A stretch of DNA of 64,000 nucleotides from Spirogloea muscicola. Lineage: Eukaryota > Streptophyta > Zygnematophyceae > Spirogloeales > Spirogloeaceae. The stretch is from the NCBI GenBank assembly GCA_009602725.1, contig WELB01000005.1, positions 263,877 to 327,876 of the forward strand, in the 5' to 3' direction. This document shows positions 34,423 through 43,901 of this stretch, in pieces. A program made the position numbers and the translations under genes. Below the pieces are notes generated by a model. The model saw only the letters and a program-made list of their open reading frames with translations, was not told where the DNA came from and did no database searches. How positions within the stretch are numbered: the stretch's first letter is position 1; each line of letters begins with the position of its first letter.

Positions 34423-37140
34423 CTAAATATGTGAATCAGCCGAACCTAGCAAACTTCTACATCTATCATACTTGGGCTTAGGCAAGCCCTTGGTCAGAAA
34501 ATCTGCAGTCATATCTGCTGTACTACAGTACTGCATCTTGATGACTCCTTCGTCTACCTTCTCTCGGATGAAATGATGTTGTATCTCTATATGCTTAGTA
34601 CGAGCATGATAGACAGGATTCTTAATCAAAGCCATGCTACCTTGATTATCACTGAACAAATTGCTTGCACTCGATGAAGAAAGAAATCCACATTCTTGTA
34701 GTAGTCTCCTCAGCCAGGTTGCTTCTTTTGCTGCTGCAGTCGTTGCCATGTACTCCGCTTCTACAGTTGAAGTCGCCACAGTCTGCTGTTTCCTACTACT
34801 CCAACTGACTGCTCCTGCTCCCAACTCGAAGGCATAACCTGTTACTGACCTTCTATCATCCAGACTGCCTGCCCAGTCGGCATCACAGAATCCTACCAGT
34901 TCATCAGATGTATCTCCTGTATGTCTAAATGTCAAGCACAGGTTCTTGCTTCCCTGCAGATATCGCATGATCCTCTTGACAGCTTGCCAATGTTCACAAC
35001 CAAAATCTTGAACAAACCGAGCAACCACTCCCACTGCTGCTGCTATGTCTGGACGTGCTGCCACAGCTATGTACATTAAACATCCCAATGCCTCCCTGTA
35101 AGGCACCTGTGCCATCTTTTATCTGTCTTGATTTGTCTTGGGTCCCTGATTTTTGCTCAAAGTCTGTTTTGTATCCTGTGGAGTAGAGATAGGATTGCAG
35201 TCTTGCATACCAAATCTGTCCAAGACTTTAGTTATGTACTTTGACGAACTCAAGGTCAATATCTTCCTGCTTCTATCTCTCTTGACCTGGATACCCAAAA
35301 AGTATTCCAAGGGCCCAGATCCTTCATCTTGAATCTACTACTCTTGCTCTTGCTCTTGCTTTACTCTTTTCACTTCAGTAGCTGAGTCTCCCAGAAAAAT
35401 CAGATCATCAACATACAGTGCCAGAACCACTTCGGCAGGTTTCTTCCTCACATACACACTGTGATCAGCCTCAGATCTCTTGAAACCTTGGTTCACTAGA
35501 AAAGTATCAATCTGTGCATACCAGGCCTGGGCGCCTGTTCAAGTCCATACAGTGCTTTCCTCAGCCTGCACACTTTACTCTCCTTGCCTTTGACTTCAAA
35601 AACTGCAGGCTGTTGCATGTAGATCTCTTCCTGGAGATCGCCATTCAAGGACGCTGTGGTGACGTCCATCTGTTCTCCTTCTAAATTACGAATAGCTGCC
35701 ATAGCCAGCAAACTTCTGACAGCACTAAAACTGGAGCAAATGTCTCGTTGTAATCAATCCCTTCCTTCTGAGCACAACCTTTGGCCACAAGGCGTGCTTT
35801 ATATCGATCTACAGACCCATCGCCCTTCAGTTTGATCTTGAATACCCATTTGCTGGGTATCGCTTTCCTGCCAACAGGTAACTCTACCAAATCCCAAGTT
35901 TCTTTAACCAATCTAGCTCTGCCTCTGCTGCTGCTTTCCACTTGAGTGCTGCATCGCTACTCATAGCCTCTTGCATTGTGAGAGGCTCATGTAACACTAC
36001 AGCAGCAAAAGCACGAACATCTGTCCTAGATACTCCCAACGTAGCAGTAGTTTCTTCCAGATCATCACCTCCTGTCCTTGCTTCCACTCCATTGCCAGAT
36101 TCCCTGCCTCCACAGTAGCCACAATGTCAGGCTCTTGAGATACAGGCCACCATTGCACTCCTCCCACTTTCTCAGATGGCCATAACAGGAAAGCAGAATA
36201 GTCTGGGCTTCTCTGTTCATCAAACACTACATCTCTGCTGAACACCATCCTCCTGTTCTCAAGATCAAACAACTTCCACGCTATCACGTGTTCACCATAT
36301 CCTACCATGACACACTGACGAGCCTTTGATTGCAACTTGTGTCTCATCTCAGTAGGAACATGCACCCACGCAGAACAACCAAATACCCTACGGTGGGCAA
36401 CTGTAGGTCTCTTTCCAGTCCAGAACTCCTGTGGCGTCGTGTCTTTTACTGCACTAGTAGGCATTCTACTCTTCAGATAAACAGCCGTTGCGACTGCTTC
36501 AGCCCAAAATCTTGATGGTGTATAAGAATGAAATATTAAGCACCTTGCAATCTCCATAACGGATCTATTGCAACTTTCCGCCACACCGTCCTGTTGAGGA
36601 CGACGATAGGTTGCTGTCAATTGCCTGTGTATACCCTGTTGTTGACAGAACTGTTCAAACTCTCTAGAAGTATATTCTCCACCATTATCAGATCTAAGAG
36701 CCTTGAGCTTCTTCCCTGTCTGCAACTCCACTGCAGCTTTGAAACGCATGAACTTCTCCAGCACCTCAATCTTGTTTTTCAGAAAATATACCTTGCTCCA
36801 TTGGCTGGCATCATCAATGAAGGACAAAATATATCTGCTGCCCCCTAAAGAAGGTATCTGCATAGGACCACAGACATCATAATGCACCAGCTCCAGAAGT
36901 GAAGAAGCTCTATAGTGCTCACCAGCAAGCGGTTGTTGAAGATGGAGATTTCCCTGAACACAGCTCCGAAAAAAATCAGACTCAACATCTTGTGCAAGAG
37001 TATCTACTCCGTGCACCATACTCTACAGCTTCTTCATCCGCTGAACATTGGGATGTCCCAGTCGAGCATGCCGTTGCTCAAACGTGTTTTTGTCAGACTC
37101 AGAAACCATTACCCTGCCCTGAACCTGCATCTGTTTCTGA
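34423..37140 (-). pseudogene. Ty1/copia pol: integrase, reverse transcriptase, RNase H (degenerate)
   Basis: Reading down the minus strand: the pre-integrase motif QRHARLGHPNVQRMKKL (37.05 kb); the integrase core with LRSDNGGEYTSREFEQFC and the third acidic residue in RRPQQDGVAESCN (36.6 kb); reverse transcriptase with [20 protein letters not shown] (35.8 kb) and ALYVDDLIF (35.4 kb); RNase H with GFCDADWAGSLDDRRSVTGY (34.87 kb) and VEAEYMAT. The frame is broken several times: near 35700, near 35520, and by paired TAG codons at about 35338 beside a CTTGCT microsatellite. The order integrase before RT defines copia. It cannot be autonomous in this state. Confidence 0.9.
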
Positions 37141-37670
37141 ATGAAGATCAGTTTGCAGGATGGAACAGGAATCCTCTGTACCCTAGAACTTGCTTCTACT
37201 GCCGTGAACCTGGTCATGTGATCAACGACTGTCCCAAGAAGAAGGCTCTGGGATCTGGTGGCAATAGTAGAAGAGGCAGAGGCAGCTATGCTGAGGGAGA
37301 AGCACACTTGTCCAGACAATCTGACAGGTCGAATTGTGATAGCTGGCTGATCGATAGTGGCGCGTCTCACCATCTCACTTACAGGCGGGATTGGCTCCAG
37401 AATAACCAATCTGTTCCGGCTTTCAAGATTCAACTGGGTAATTATTGTGTGCAGCCTGCTGAAGGAAAAGGACAAGTGCAGCTGCAAGTGCCTAACCTCC
37501 ATGGCACTGAGACACAACATCTGACGAATGTATATCATGCTCCTGGGTTGGCGTCCAATCTCCCAGCTCTTAGACCAGGGCTATCAAGTTGTTTTGGACA
37601 GAGATATCTGTATTATCACGCGATCTGGTGTTCCCACTCTGACAGGGCGCAGGTCAGGAGATCTGTTTAC
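37140..37670 (+). repeat. Inverted duplicate of copia zinc-knuckle/protease segment
   Basis: This segment is in the opposite orientation to the rest of the element. It reads CFYCREPGHVINDC (zinc knuckle) and WLIDSGASHHLTYR (protease active site) on the plus strand. It is a near copy of 37760-38290, which carries the same motifs on the minus strand. The two arms of about 510-530 nt flank a spacer of about 90 nt at 37670-37760. The zinc-knuckle cysteines are intact here, whereas the minus copy has YRPK in place of DCPK. Confidence 0.8.
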
Positions 37671-37759
37671 CTTGCCCTGAACCTGCATCTGTTTCTGCAC
37701 CTGCATCTGTTTCTGCACCTGATTCTGTATTCCCACAGCCTGTACTTGCACCTGTCCGT

Positions 37760-39365
37760 TCAGAGTAAAAGATCTCCTGACCTGCGCCCTGTTAAAGTGG
37801 GAACACCAGATCGCGGGATAATACAGAAATCTCTGTCGGAAACAACTTGATAGCCCTGGTCTAAGAGCTGGGAAACAGATAGAAGATTGGACGCCAAAGC
37901 AGGGGCATGATATACATTCGTCAGATGTTGTGTCTCAGTGCCATGGAGGGTAGGCACTTGCAGCTGCACTTCTCCTTTTCCCACAGCAGGCTGCACACTA
38001 TCATCACCCAGATGAATCTTGAAATCCGGAACAGATTGATTATTATGGAGCCAATCCGGCCTGTAAGTGAGATGGTGAGACGCGCCACTATCGTTCAGCC
38101 AGCTATCATAATTCGACCTGTCAGATTGTCTGGACAAGTGTGCTTCTCCCTCGGCATAGCTGCCTCTGCCTCTTCTACTATTGCCACCAGATCCCAGAGC
38201 CTTCTTCTTGGGACGGTAGTTGATCATATGACCAGGTTCACGGCAGTAGAAGCAAGTTCTAGGGTACAGAGGATTCCTGTTACATCCTGCAAACTGATCT
38301 TTACTCAGACGACTACTACCACCAGTCCCGCTCCGAGGACTGCGAGCAACAGTCTGCTTTGAAGCCTCGTTTGATTCAAGTCGTGTCGAAGGTCTTGCTC
38401 AGATTGGCGTCTAGCCAGCAGCGCTGCCTGTGCACCTGTGAGAGAGCCTATCAGAAAACCTGTCAGCGAACCTGTGTTCAGAGAGCCTGTTGGAGGTCCT
38501 ATCGGATATCCTGTCAGAGACCCTGTCAGAAGTCGGTGTTGCTCCTCCAATGCTCGCTCCTTATGAAGGAGGCGAGCCAGCACATATTCTACAGTCAGTT
38601 CGTCGGCGCTGACAATGTATCTCTGACAGTATCATATGCAGGCGGGAGCCCATAAGTATGGCAAGAACTAGGAATCGGACTGGAACCTCCTCTCCAATGT
38701 CGTGCAACTGAAGGGCCAATGAGTTCTACTCTGCTTACAAATGCTTGGATGGGCTCATCCTCCTCCTTTCTGCACTCGCGCAAGCGCATGCTGAGGTAGT
38801 AAGCCCTGTCAGTTCCGCGGTTCTCAAACTTGTTCTTGAGATACTCCCAGATGCCACTGGCCAGAGACAGGTTGACAACGCCTATCACCTCTTCATCAGC
38901 CAGATCTGCTGCAAAAATTGCTGGGGCTACAACATTCTCAAGAGAGAAGGGCCGACAAAGCCCTCGATCAGCTGGAAGCTCTACAGCATCCCAGACATTT
39001 TGAAACTGAAGCAGCTTCTTCATTTTATGCTTCCAGACTAACCAGTTGGTATCTCTGGCTAGCTTGGAAGTCAGAACAGGGAGCGAACCTAGGGAACCCC
39101 CAAGGGGTGGGCCCAGGTCCTGTTGGAATACCTGGGCTGACTGCTCCTGTATCTGCTCCTGTACCTGTTCCTGTCTGTTGTAGTCAGTGTTCCTAGATTG
39201 TTCCTTCCGCCAGTTGAAGTCCTCCATCGGACGTTGCCCTTGTCTACGGGCCCAGCAAATCGCCCTCAACGCGGCGGCACAGATGCAGATGCGCTCATGG
39301 CGCCAGACAGATTCAGATCTCAGACAGTCAGTCAGACTGACAGCACAGGCTCCGCCCTCACCCAA
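37760..39365 (-). pseudogene. Ty1/copia gag, zinc knuckle and protease (original orientation)
   Basis: The gag frame opens in the 5' LTR (MEDFNWRKEQSRNTDY), crosses the LTR border at 39121 without a stop, and continues with TNWLVWKHKMKKLLQFQNVW and LKNKFENRGTDRAYYLSMRL, typical of copia gag. A region of short TGSLTG-type repeats (38.45-38.55 kb) precedes a zinc knuckle with a damaged last cysteine and the protease motif DSGASHH. The pieces lie in different frames, so the polyprotein is broken. Confidence 0.8.
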
Positions 39366-39482
39366 GGTGGGTGGCAGCCATGGCTAGGGCGCACGGGCGC
39401 ACCGCGTGGCCTCAGATGTGAGGAGTAAACCCGATGGGTGGCCGAGGCCTCCCTTATCCAGGGCAGTCTCTCACGGCCCAAA
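39121..39482 (-). repeat. 5' LTR of the copia element (truncated)
   Basis: Direct repeat of 33997-34360, differing mainly by scattered substitutions. It lacks about 55-70 nt at its outer end, where the sequence switches at about 39481 into the AAGAAGTGGCTCTCCC module of the older retroelement family. The tRNA-type primer site expected just inside the LTR (TGGTATCAGAGC in most plant copia elements) was not seen at 39120. Confidence 0.8.
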
Positions 39483-39780
39483 GAAGAAGTGGCTCTCCCA
39501 ATGGGGGCAAGGGCTGTGAGAAGCCAGCCCGAAAAGAATTGACAAGGTTCGAAGGGGCCAAACTACGAGCTAAGTAGCAACTGTGGGAGAGAGAGAGAGA
39601 GAGGTCCATAGCCAGCGCGCTGCACCTCCGTGCCGGACGAGCCCTCGCTGCTGCTTCTGGCCCTAGCCAGGAAATATCGTGTATTTGAAACAAACGAAGG
39701 CCAAATGGCCAAGTACAAAGGCAAGCACATCTTAAGACCTACATAACCCACAGTAGATTGACCCGCTCAGAAACCACGGG
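39483..39780. mobile_element. Retroelement module and right half of interrupted tail
   Basis: At 39483-39560 lies a minus-oriented 3' UTR module with GGCTGTGAGAAGCCAGCCCG. A GA-rich stretch follows, then at 39610-39670 the plus-strand reading ASALHLRAGRALAAASG, the continuation of the tail broken at 33996. From 39680 the hairpin-bearing sequence AACGAAGGCCAAATGGCC belongs to the 3' end of the minus-strand element next door. Confidence 0.5.
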
Positions 39781-40629
39781 TCAAAACATAAGGTCGCTAA
39801 CCGATGCCTGGATACTAGATGGCAGATACGAAGCCCTTCTGCCACCAACTAGAGCTCGCCCAGCTTTCTGGTGCAAAGCACTAGCCTGAGCACGCTGCAA
39901 ACAGGCCGAAACTCGTCGTCGCAACAACGACAGATAGGCAGCTGGCAAGCCCATCTCAGCCGGGAACACATCTGCATGTCGTGTGTAGCCTAGATTGGCT
40001 ATGTTTTGAAGGAGAGTAAGGAAACGAGGACCTAAGCAGCCAAAGATGTCGATTGCCGCTGGCAAGAGCTGATCACATCGGGGGTAATCGGAGTAGTGCT
40101 GCAACTTTCTTTGTTCAGCACTGCCCACTGCGTGGCCAGCAATGTGTGTCGATGCTGGACCTTTATAGGCCTCCGTAATCACAATATCGACCAAAGCCCT
40201 TGGTCCTCCACCAGGTTGCACGCCCACAATGTCAAGTGTGCGGCGATGATGACGTCCCTGGGCATCCGTGGTGATAGGCATGATGTTGTTCACTTCCACG
40301 ACCGCACGGTACCTGGCGTCGCGCATCAAACCCGCCAGAGCATCACGGAGGAGGTTGTGGATGCCCACCACTTCTGGTCCAGTGGGGCATCGCAGCATGT
40401 GAGTGGCGAGCTCAGCACTCTCTGCACGGAAGCCGCACTCACACTGGCGCACCCCAATCAGGCAGTTAGGTGGGAGGCCGAGGAAGATTTGATGCAACGT
40501 TTGAAAGGCCTCGGAGCTGATGCTGAAGGCGCTGGCCGCGGCGTGTGAGGTGATCCAGAGCCAGGGGACCCACTTCCAGGAGCCAAGTTTCTCTGACTTG
40601 AGGCTGCTTAGCAGGGATTCCTTCTGCAT
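39781..40629 (-). CDS. Retroelement C-terminal protein with Cys/His finger and PD-(D/E)xK-like nuclease
   Basis: The open frame of 282 codons is the longest member of the dispersed family. Its N-terminal part (SSEAFQTLHQIFLGLPPNC) resembles the linker found after the reverse transcriptase in several plant and algal retroelements. A CxC..HxxxC finger follows (CECG..HMLRC, residues 75-95). A block RRTLDIVGV, then GGGPRALVDIVITE (about residues 135-165), has the spacing of a PD-(D/E)xK-type nuclease, although proline is replaced by leucine. The tail (AIDIFGCLGPRFLTLLQNIA, QKAGRALVGGRRASYLPSSI) is shared with fragments at 4, 12, 34 and 43 kb. No reverse transcriptase lies upstream, so the copy is 5' truncated. 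Whether it is translated is unknown. Confidence 0.6.
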   Translation of the reverse strand: MQKESLLSSLKSEKLGSWKWVPWLWITSHAAASAFSISSEAFQTLHQIFLGLPPNCLIGVRQCECGFRAESAELATHMLRCPTGPEVVGIHNLLRDALAGLMRDARYRAVVEVNNIMPITTDAQGRHHRRTLDIVGVQPGGGPRALVDIVITEAYKGPASTHIAGHAVGSAEQRKLQHYSDYPRCDQLLPAAIDIFGCLGPRFLTLLQNIANLGYTRHADVFPAEMGLPAAYLSLLRRRVSACLQRAQASALHQKAGRALVGGRRASYLPSSIQASVSDLMF

Positions 40630-40679
40630 CGTCTCGTGTCTAGCTGTGTAATCTTCCTCTTCGGCACCTTCGGCTCATT

Positions 40680-41160
40680 TGGCTCTTTGGTTCTTGTCCA
40701 CTCTTTTTGGGCTGGCCTTTGCCAGCCCCTCTTCTCTATGGGCTAGCAATTTCTTCTGCTCATCTGCCGCCAAGCCTTGCCCTAGCGTTCACTCGTGGAT
40801 ACTGAGCATCCATCTGCATCATTTCGTGTCCTGGTGTGTAGATTTCCTTTTCGGCACCGTGTGGCCTTTGGATATTGTCCATTCTTTTCTGGCTGGCTTT
40901 GCTAGCCCCTCTTTTTTCAATGGGCCGCAAATGTTCCTGGCATTGGCGCACAGCCCCTACCTGCAAAATGGGCCAGACAGCTCGCTCCAAGGAACAACGT
41001 CAGCCTTTGCCTGACCGCGCATAAGGATGCGGAGGGCCAAGACCATCGCTCTCCACTAATGGCTAATGGCTTCCGTGGTGGTTGTTTGGCGCCTCAGTAT
41101 AGCTTGTCAGATATGCATGTGCTCACTCGGGGATATTCAGTGTCCCCCTTAGCCAGCATT
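40680..41160 (+). mobile_element. Stacked retroelement 3' ends, plus strand
   Basis: Two 3' UTR modules occur at 40694-40745 (GGGCTGGCCTTTGCCAGCCC) and 40865-40930 (GGCTGGCTTTGCTAGCCCC). Between and after them are remnants of the coding tail, such as TCACTCGTGGATACTGAGC (40785) and YSLSDMHVLTRGY (about 41095-41135). All are truncated. Confidence 0.55.
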
Positions 41161-41596
41161 ACCAGTTAACAGGACATTTGTAAGGCTAGAATTGGCCTCC
41201 CTTTCAATTTCATGCGCACCGTGCGCCTTCTCTCCACTGGAAGAGTCTTTCTCTCGCCAGGACCTAGCAAGTCCAGTCTCTCGCTCTGACTTGTTGCCGA
41301 CCTTGTGCCGCTGCTTCCGCCGCTGCCACCGCTGCCGCCGCTGCTACATCAGCAGGCTTCTCGGACCGTGCCAAGAGGGCGCGGGCGGGGGCCACCTAGC
41401 GGGCCAGTCGCTTGAGAGCCTTACCCCGATAAGACTCTGTTCAACAGCACATAAAGTGGCTTACTTCCAAGACAAGCGTTCTTTCTTAAAAGAACTATCG
41501 AACATTTAAGGCCTGTAGAGCCTACATTTGTGTCACTTGCGTGACTGTAGATGTCTTGGTGCATTGTGTGACTGTATCAAGTGCATCTTGGAGTAC

Positions 41597-41757
41597 ACTT
41601 GTTACTGCTATTCCATTCTTGCTACCGACACTAGGTTACTGCTACTCTCTTCTTGCTACCGACACTTGTTACTGCTGCTCTGCTCTTGCTATGGACACTT
41701 CTTACTGCTACTCTGTTGTTGCTACCGACACTTGGTCACTGCTACTCTGATCCTGTG
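41597..41757 (+). repeat. Tandem repeat, unit about 33-36 nt, nearly five copies
   Basis: Imperfect units of the form GTTACTGCTACTCT..TCTTGCTACCGACACTT repeat head to tail. Unit length varies by a few bases, so no single frame is kept. No function is evident. Confidence 0.8.
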
Positions 41758-41779
41758 ACCCATGATAAGCCAAGCTAAG

Positions 41780-42180
41780 ATTTTGTCCCACCTTTCCATG
41801 CCTCTGTGGAGACTTTACTTGGTCAGACCACGTTTGATGGTCTGTACCACACGTTCTGCATAATTATCGGCCTTTGGATGGTCGCGTGAAGTGAGTCGAG
41901 GGTCAATGGAGGCCTGATCAAGCAAACGCTAAAAATCACCCTGAAATTCAGTTCCTTGATCAGTGGTTACTTTGGCGCAAGCTCCATGTCGAGACAACGC
42001 CTGTTCCAAAGAAGAGCCTGAAAATCAGTTCCTTGATCAGTCGGTACTTCGGCGCAAGCTCCAAATCGAGACAACACCTGTTCCAAAGAAGAGCCTGAAA
42101 GTCAGTTCCTTGAATAGTGGGTACTTCGATGCAAGCTCCAAATCGAGACAACACCTGTTCCAAAGAAGCTCCGCAACGTA
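41780..42180 (-). pseudogene. Gypsy-type integrase fragment with 77-nt tandem triplication
   Basis: On the minus strand the integrase core reads VTTDQGTEFQGDF, a TAG stop, then DHPKADNYAERVVQTIKRGL, the classic end of a gypsy-type catalytic core. The segment encoding the DQGTEFQ part is repeated three times: units start at 41949, 42026 and 42103, 77 nt apart, with the third incomplete. Because 77 is not a multiple of three, the copies are in different frames. Confidence 0.7.
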
Positions 42181-42224
42181 TGCACTAGGCTTTCCAGGGA
42201 TAATCGATACATATGCACTAGGCT

Positions 42225-42650
42225 TTACAGAATGTCAAAGCGAATATATTCGTCTGGTTTCTGTCCCCATTTTCTACTTTATGGACGTCATCCACTCATT
42301 CCCATTAGTCTCCATTCTGTGAAAGCGGAAGTGAAAGCGGTTGCAGACCTTGATGATCCCAACATGTGGCTGAGCATTTGTGTTGAGGGTGGTATTTTGT
42401 TCATATATGCCTATTACAGTGGACAACTTGCTCATTGCTCAACATCGTGATACACAACAATGTGCCACCATACGAAGTGGTGGGTACAAGCCGAAACCTT
42501 CGACAACTGATGTAGGTGACTACGTCTGCCGTGAGGTCACCCCCTCAAGATTGCTTGGATGCTTCTGCACGTCCGTTCACATACAAGATTGTTGGTAATA
42601 GCTCTTCAGGTGTGATTCGTCCTCAAGGTCCTGTGACGGGAAATTCTTGA
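42225..42650 (+). pseudogene. Gypsy-type integrase C-terminal fragment, inverted relative to the core
   Basis: The plus strand reads CPHFLLYGRHPLIP, the block that normally follows the catalytic core. Further on come a GDYVCREVTPSRLL-like piece and SARPFTYKIVGNSSSGVIRP in a changing frame. Core and C-terminal part are thus in opposite orientations around about 42200, which indicates a rearranged element. Several frameshifts are present. Confidence 0.55.
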
Positions 42651-43009
42651 CAATGTTCAGAATGGTTTCCCGTGGCATCTTAGTAACATCGACTGTACAT
42701 AATAATGGGTATCCATGCATATGTCGTGCAAAATCTGCCGTCAAGGTGTTTAACCTGGGTTAAGCTCTTGTGTTATAAATGCAATAGAGGGTGGCGTATT
42801 TTCTGCCTAACACCACCGCTCACCAGTGTACCTACAGATGACTGGTTTTGCAGAATCTAGCCGGGTGCAGATCCAACTCCTCAGCCAATGACAGGACTCG
42901 CGATTGGGGGGGGAGCAAAACATTTTGTTCGGTACAAGTTATTGCGGCCGCTGACTCGGGGTCACTAAGCTCCCATCCGCTGTATTCTCTTGCATAGCGA
43001 TGTGGTATT

Positions 43010-43600
43010 GGCGCCGCTCGGCCCGTTGGACCTTGTACATTCTCTGGGCTGGCCTCACACAGCCATTGCCTTACTTTACAAGAGCTGTTTCTTTCCTTTT
43101 AGTTACGCACCATGTCATCTATTCCTACTTTCTACTCTATTGTGCCAATGCTTTGCTTGATTGATACCTACGCAAGCTAATATCTCAATTTTTCGCTAAC
43201 TTCCTTCTTTGTTTTGCTCTGCTTGCTAGGTAGAACCGCTGACGCGTCAATCAAGTCGCTACAACCTGCCCATGACGTAGTATTGCAAATGAAAGACGCC
43301 CTGTGGCATGACACATCCTTGCATATCTGTCGTTCTTGCGAGGACAAGTTTCGGCCTATTTGCAGCGTGCTCAGGCTAATGCTTTGCACCAGAAAGCTGA
43401 GCGAGCTCTAGTTGGTGGCAGAAGGGCTTCGTACCTGCCATCTAGTATTTAGGCATCGATTAGCGACCTTTATGTTTTGACCCTTGGTTACTGAGCGGGT
43501 CAATTTACTGTTGGTTATGTAGGTCTTCAGATGTGCTTGCCTTTGTACTTGGCCATTTGGCCTTCGTTTGTTTCAAACACGAATTTTCTTGTAGGTAAAG
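43010..43600 (+). mobile_element. Retroelement 3' fragment, plus strand
   Basis: A module at 43015-43065 (TTGGACCTTGTACATTCTCT, GGGCTGGC) is followed at about 43385-43495 by ALHQKAERALVGGRRASYLP, a stop, and ASISDLYVLTLGY-stop. This matches the end of the 39781-40629 protein. Its 3' UTR (43500-43590) is the inverse of 39690-39780 and contains GGCCATTTGGCC and TTCGTTTGTTTCAAACACGAA-type inverted arms. The two copies form a large inverted pair around the 40-43 kb region. Confidence 0.6.
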
Positions 43601-43901
43601 CTTTTTATCTGTAAAGTATCGTCATTCATTACCCTGTTAAGCTGGGCTCTCGTCAGTTATCGCCGTTCTGATTATGGACGCCGCACCATGGCAGATTGAC
43701 GGCTTCTAGCCGTAACGGTACCACGGCCATGGCCGTCGCCGCCGCGCGCACGCCGCCGCCGCCGCCGCCGCCGCCGGCGGCAGGGCTCTCTTGCGGGCGG
43801 CGACTCGACGCCTCCCCTCCTCCCTGGTGGAGCACACCGGTGCCTCCGGCTCGTCGCCCTCCCGCACGCTTGGCGCCCGCCCGCTGCTCCCCGCCGCCAC
43901 C

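Noticed and set aside
36594-36848. Plus-strand frame inside the copia integrase region
   Set aside because: Antisense shadow of the integrase core on the minus strand.
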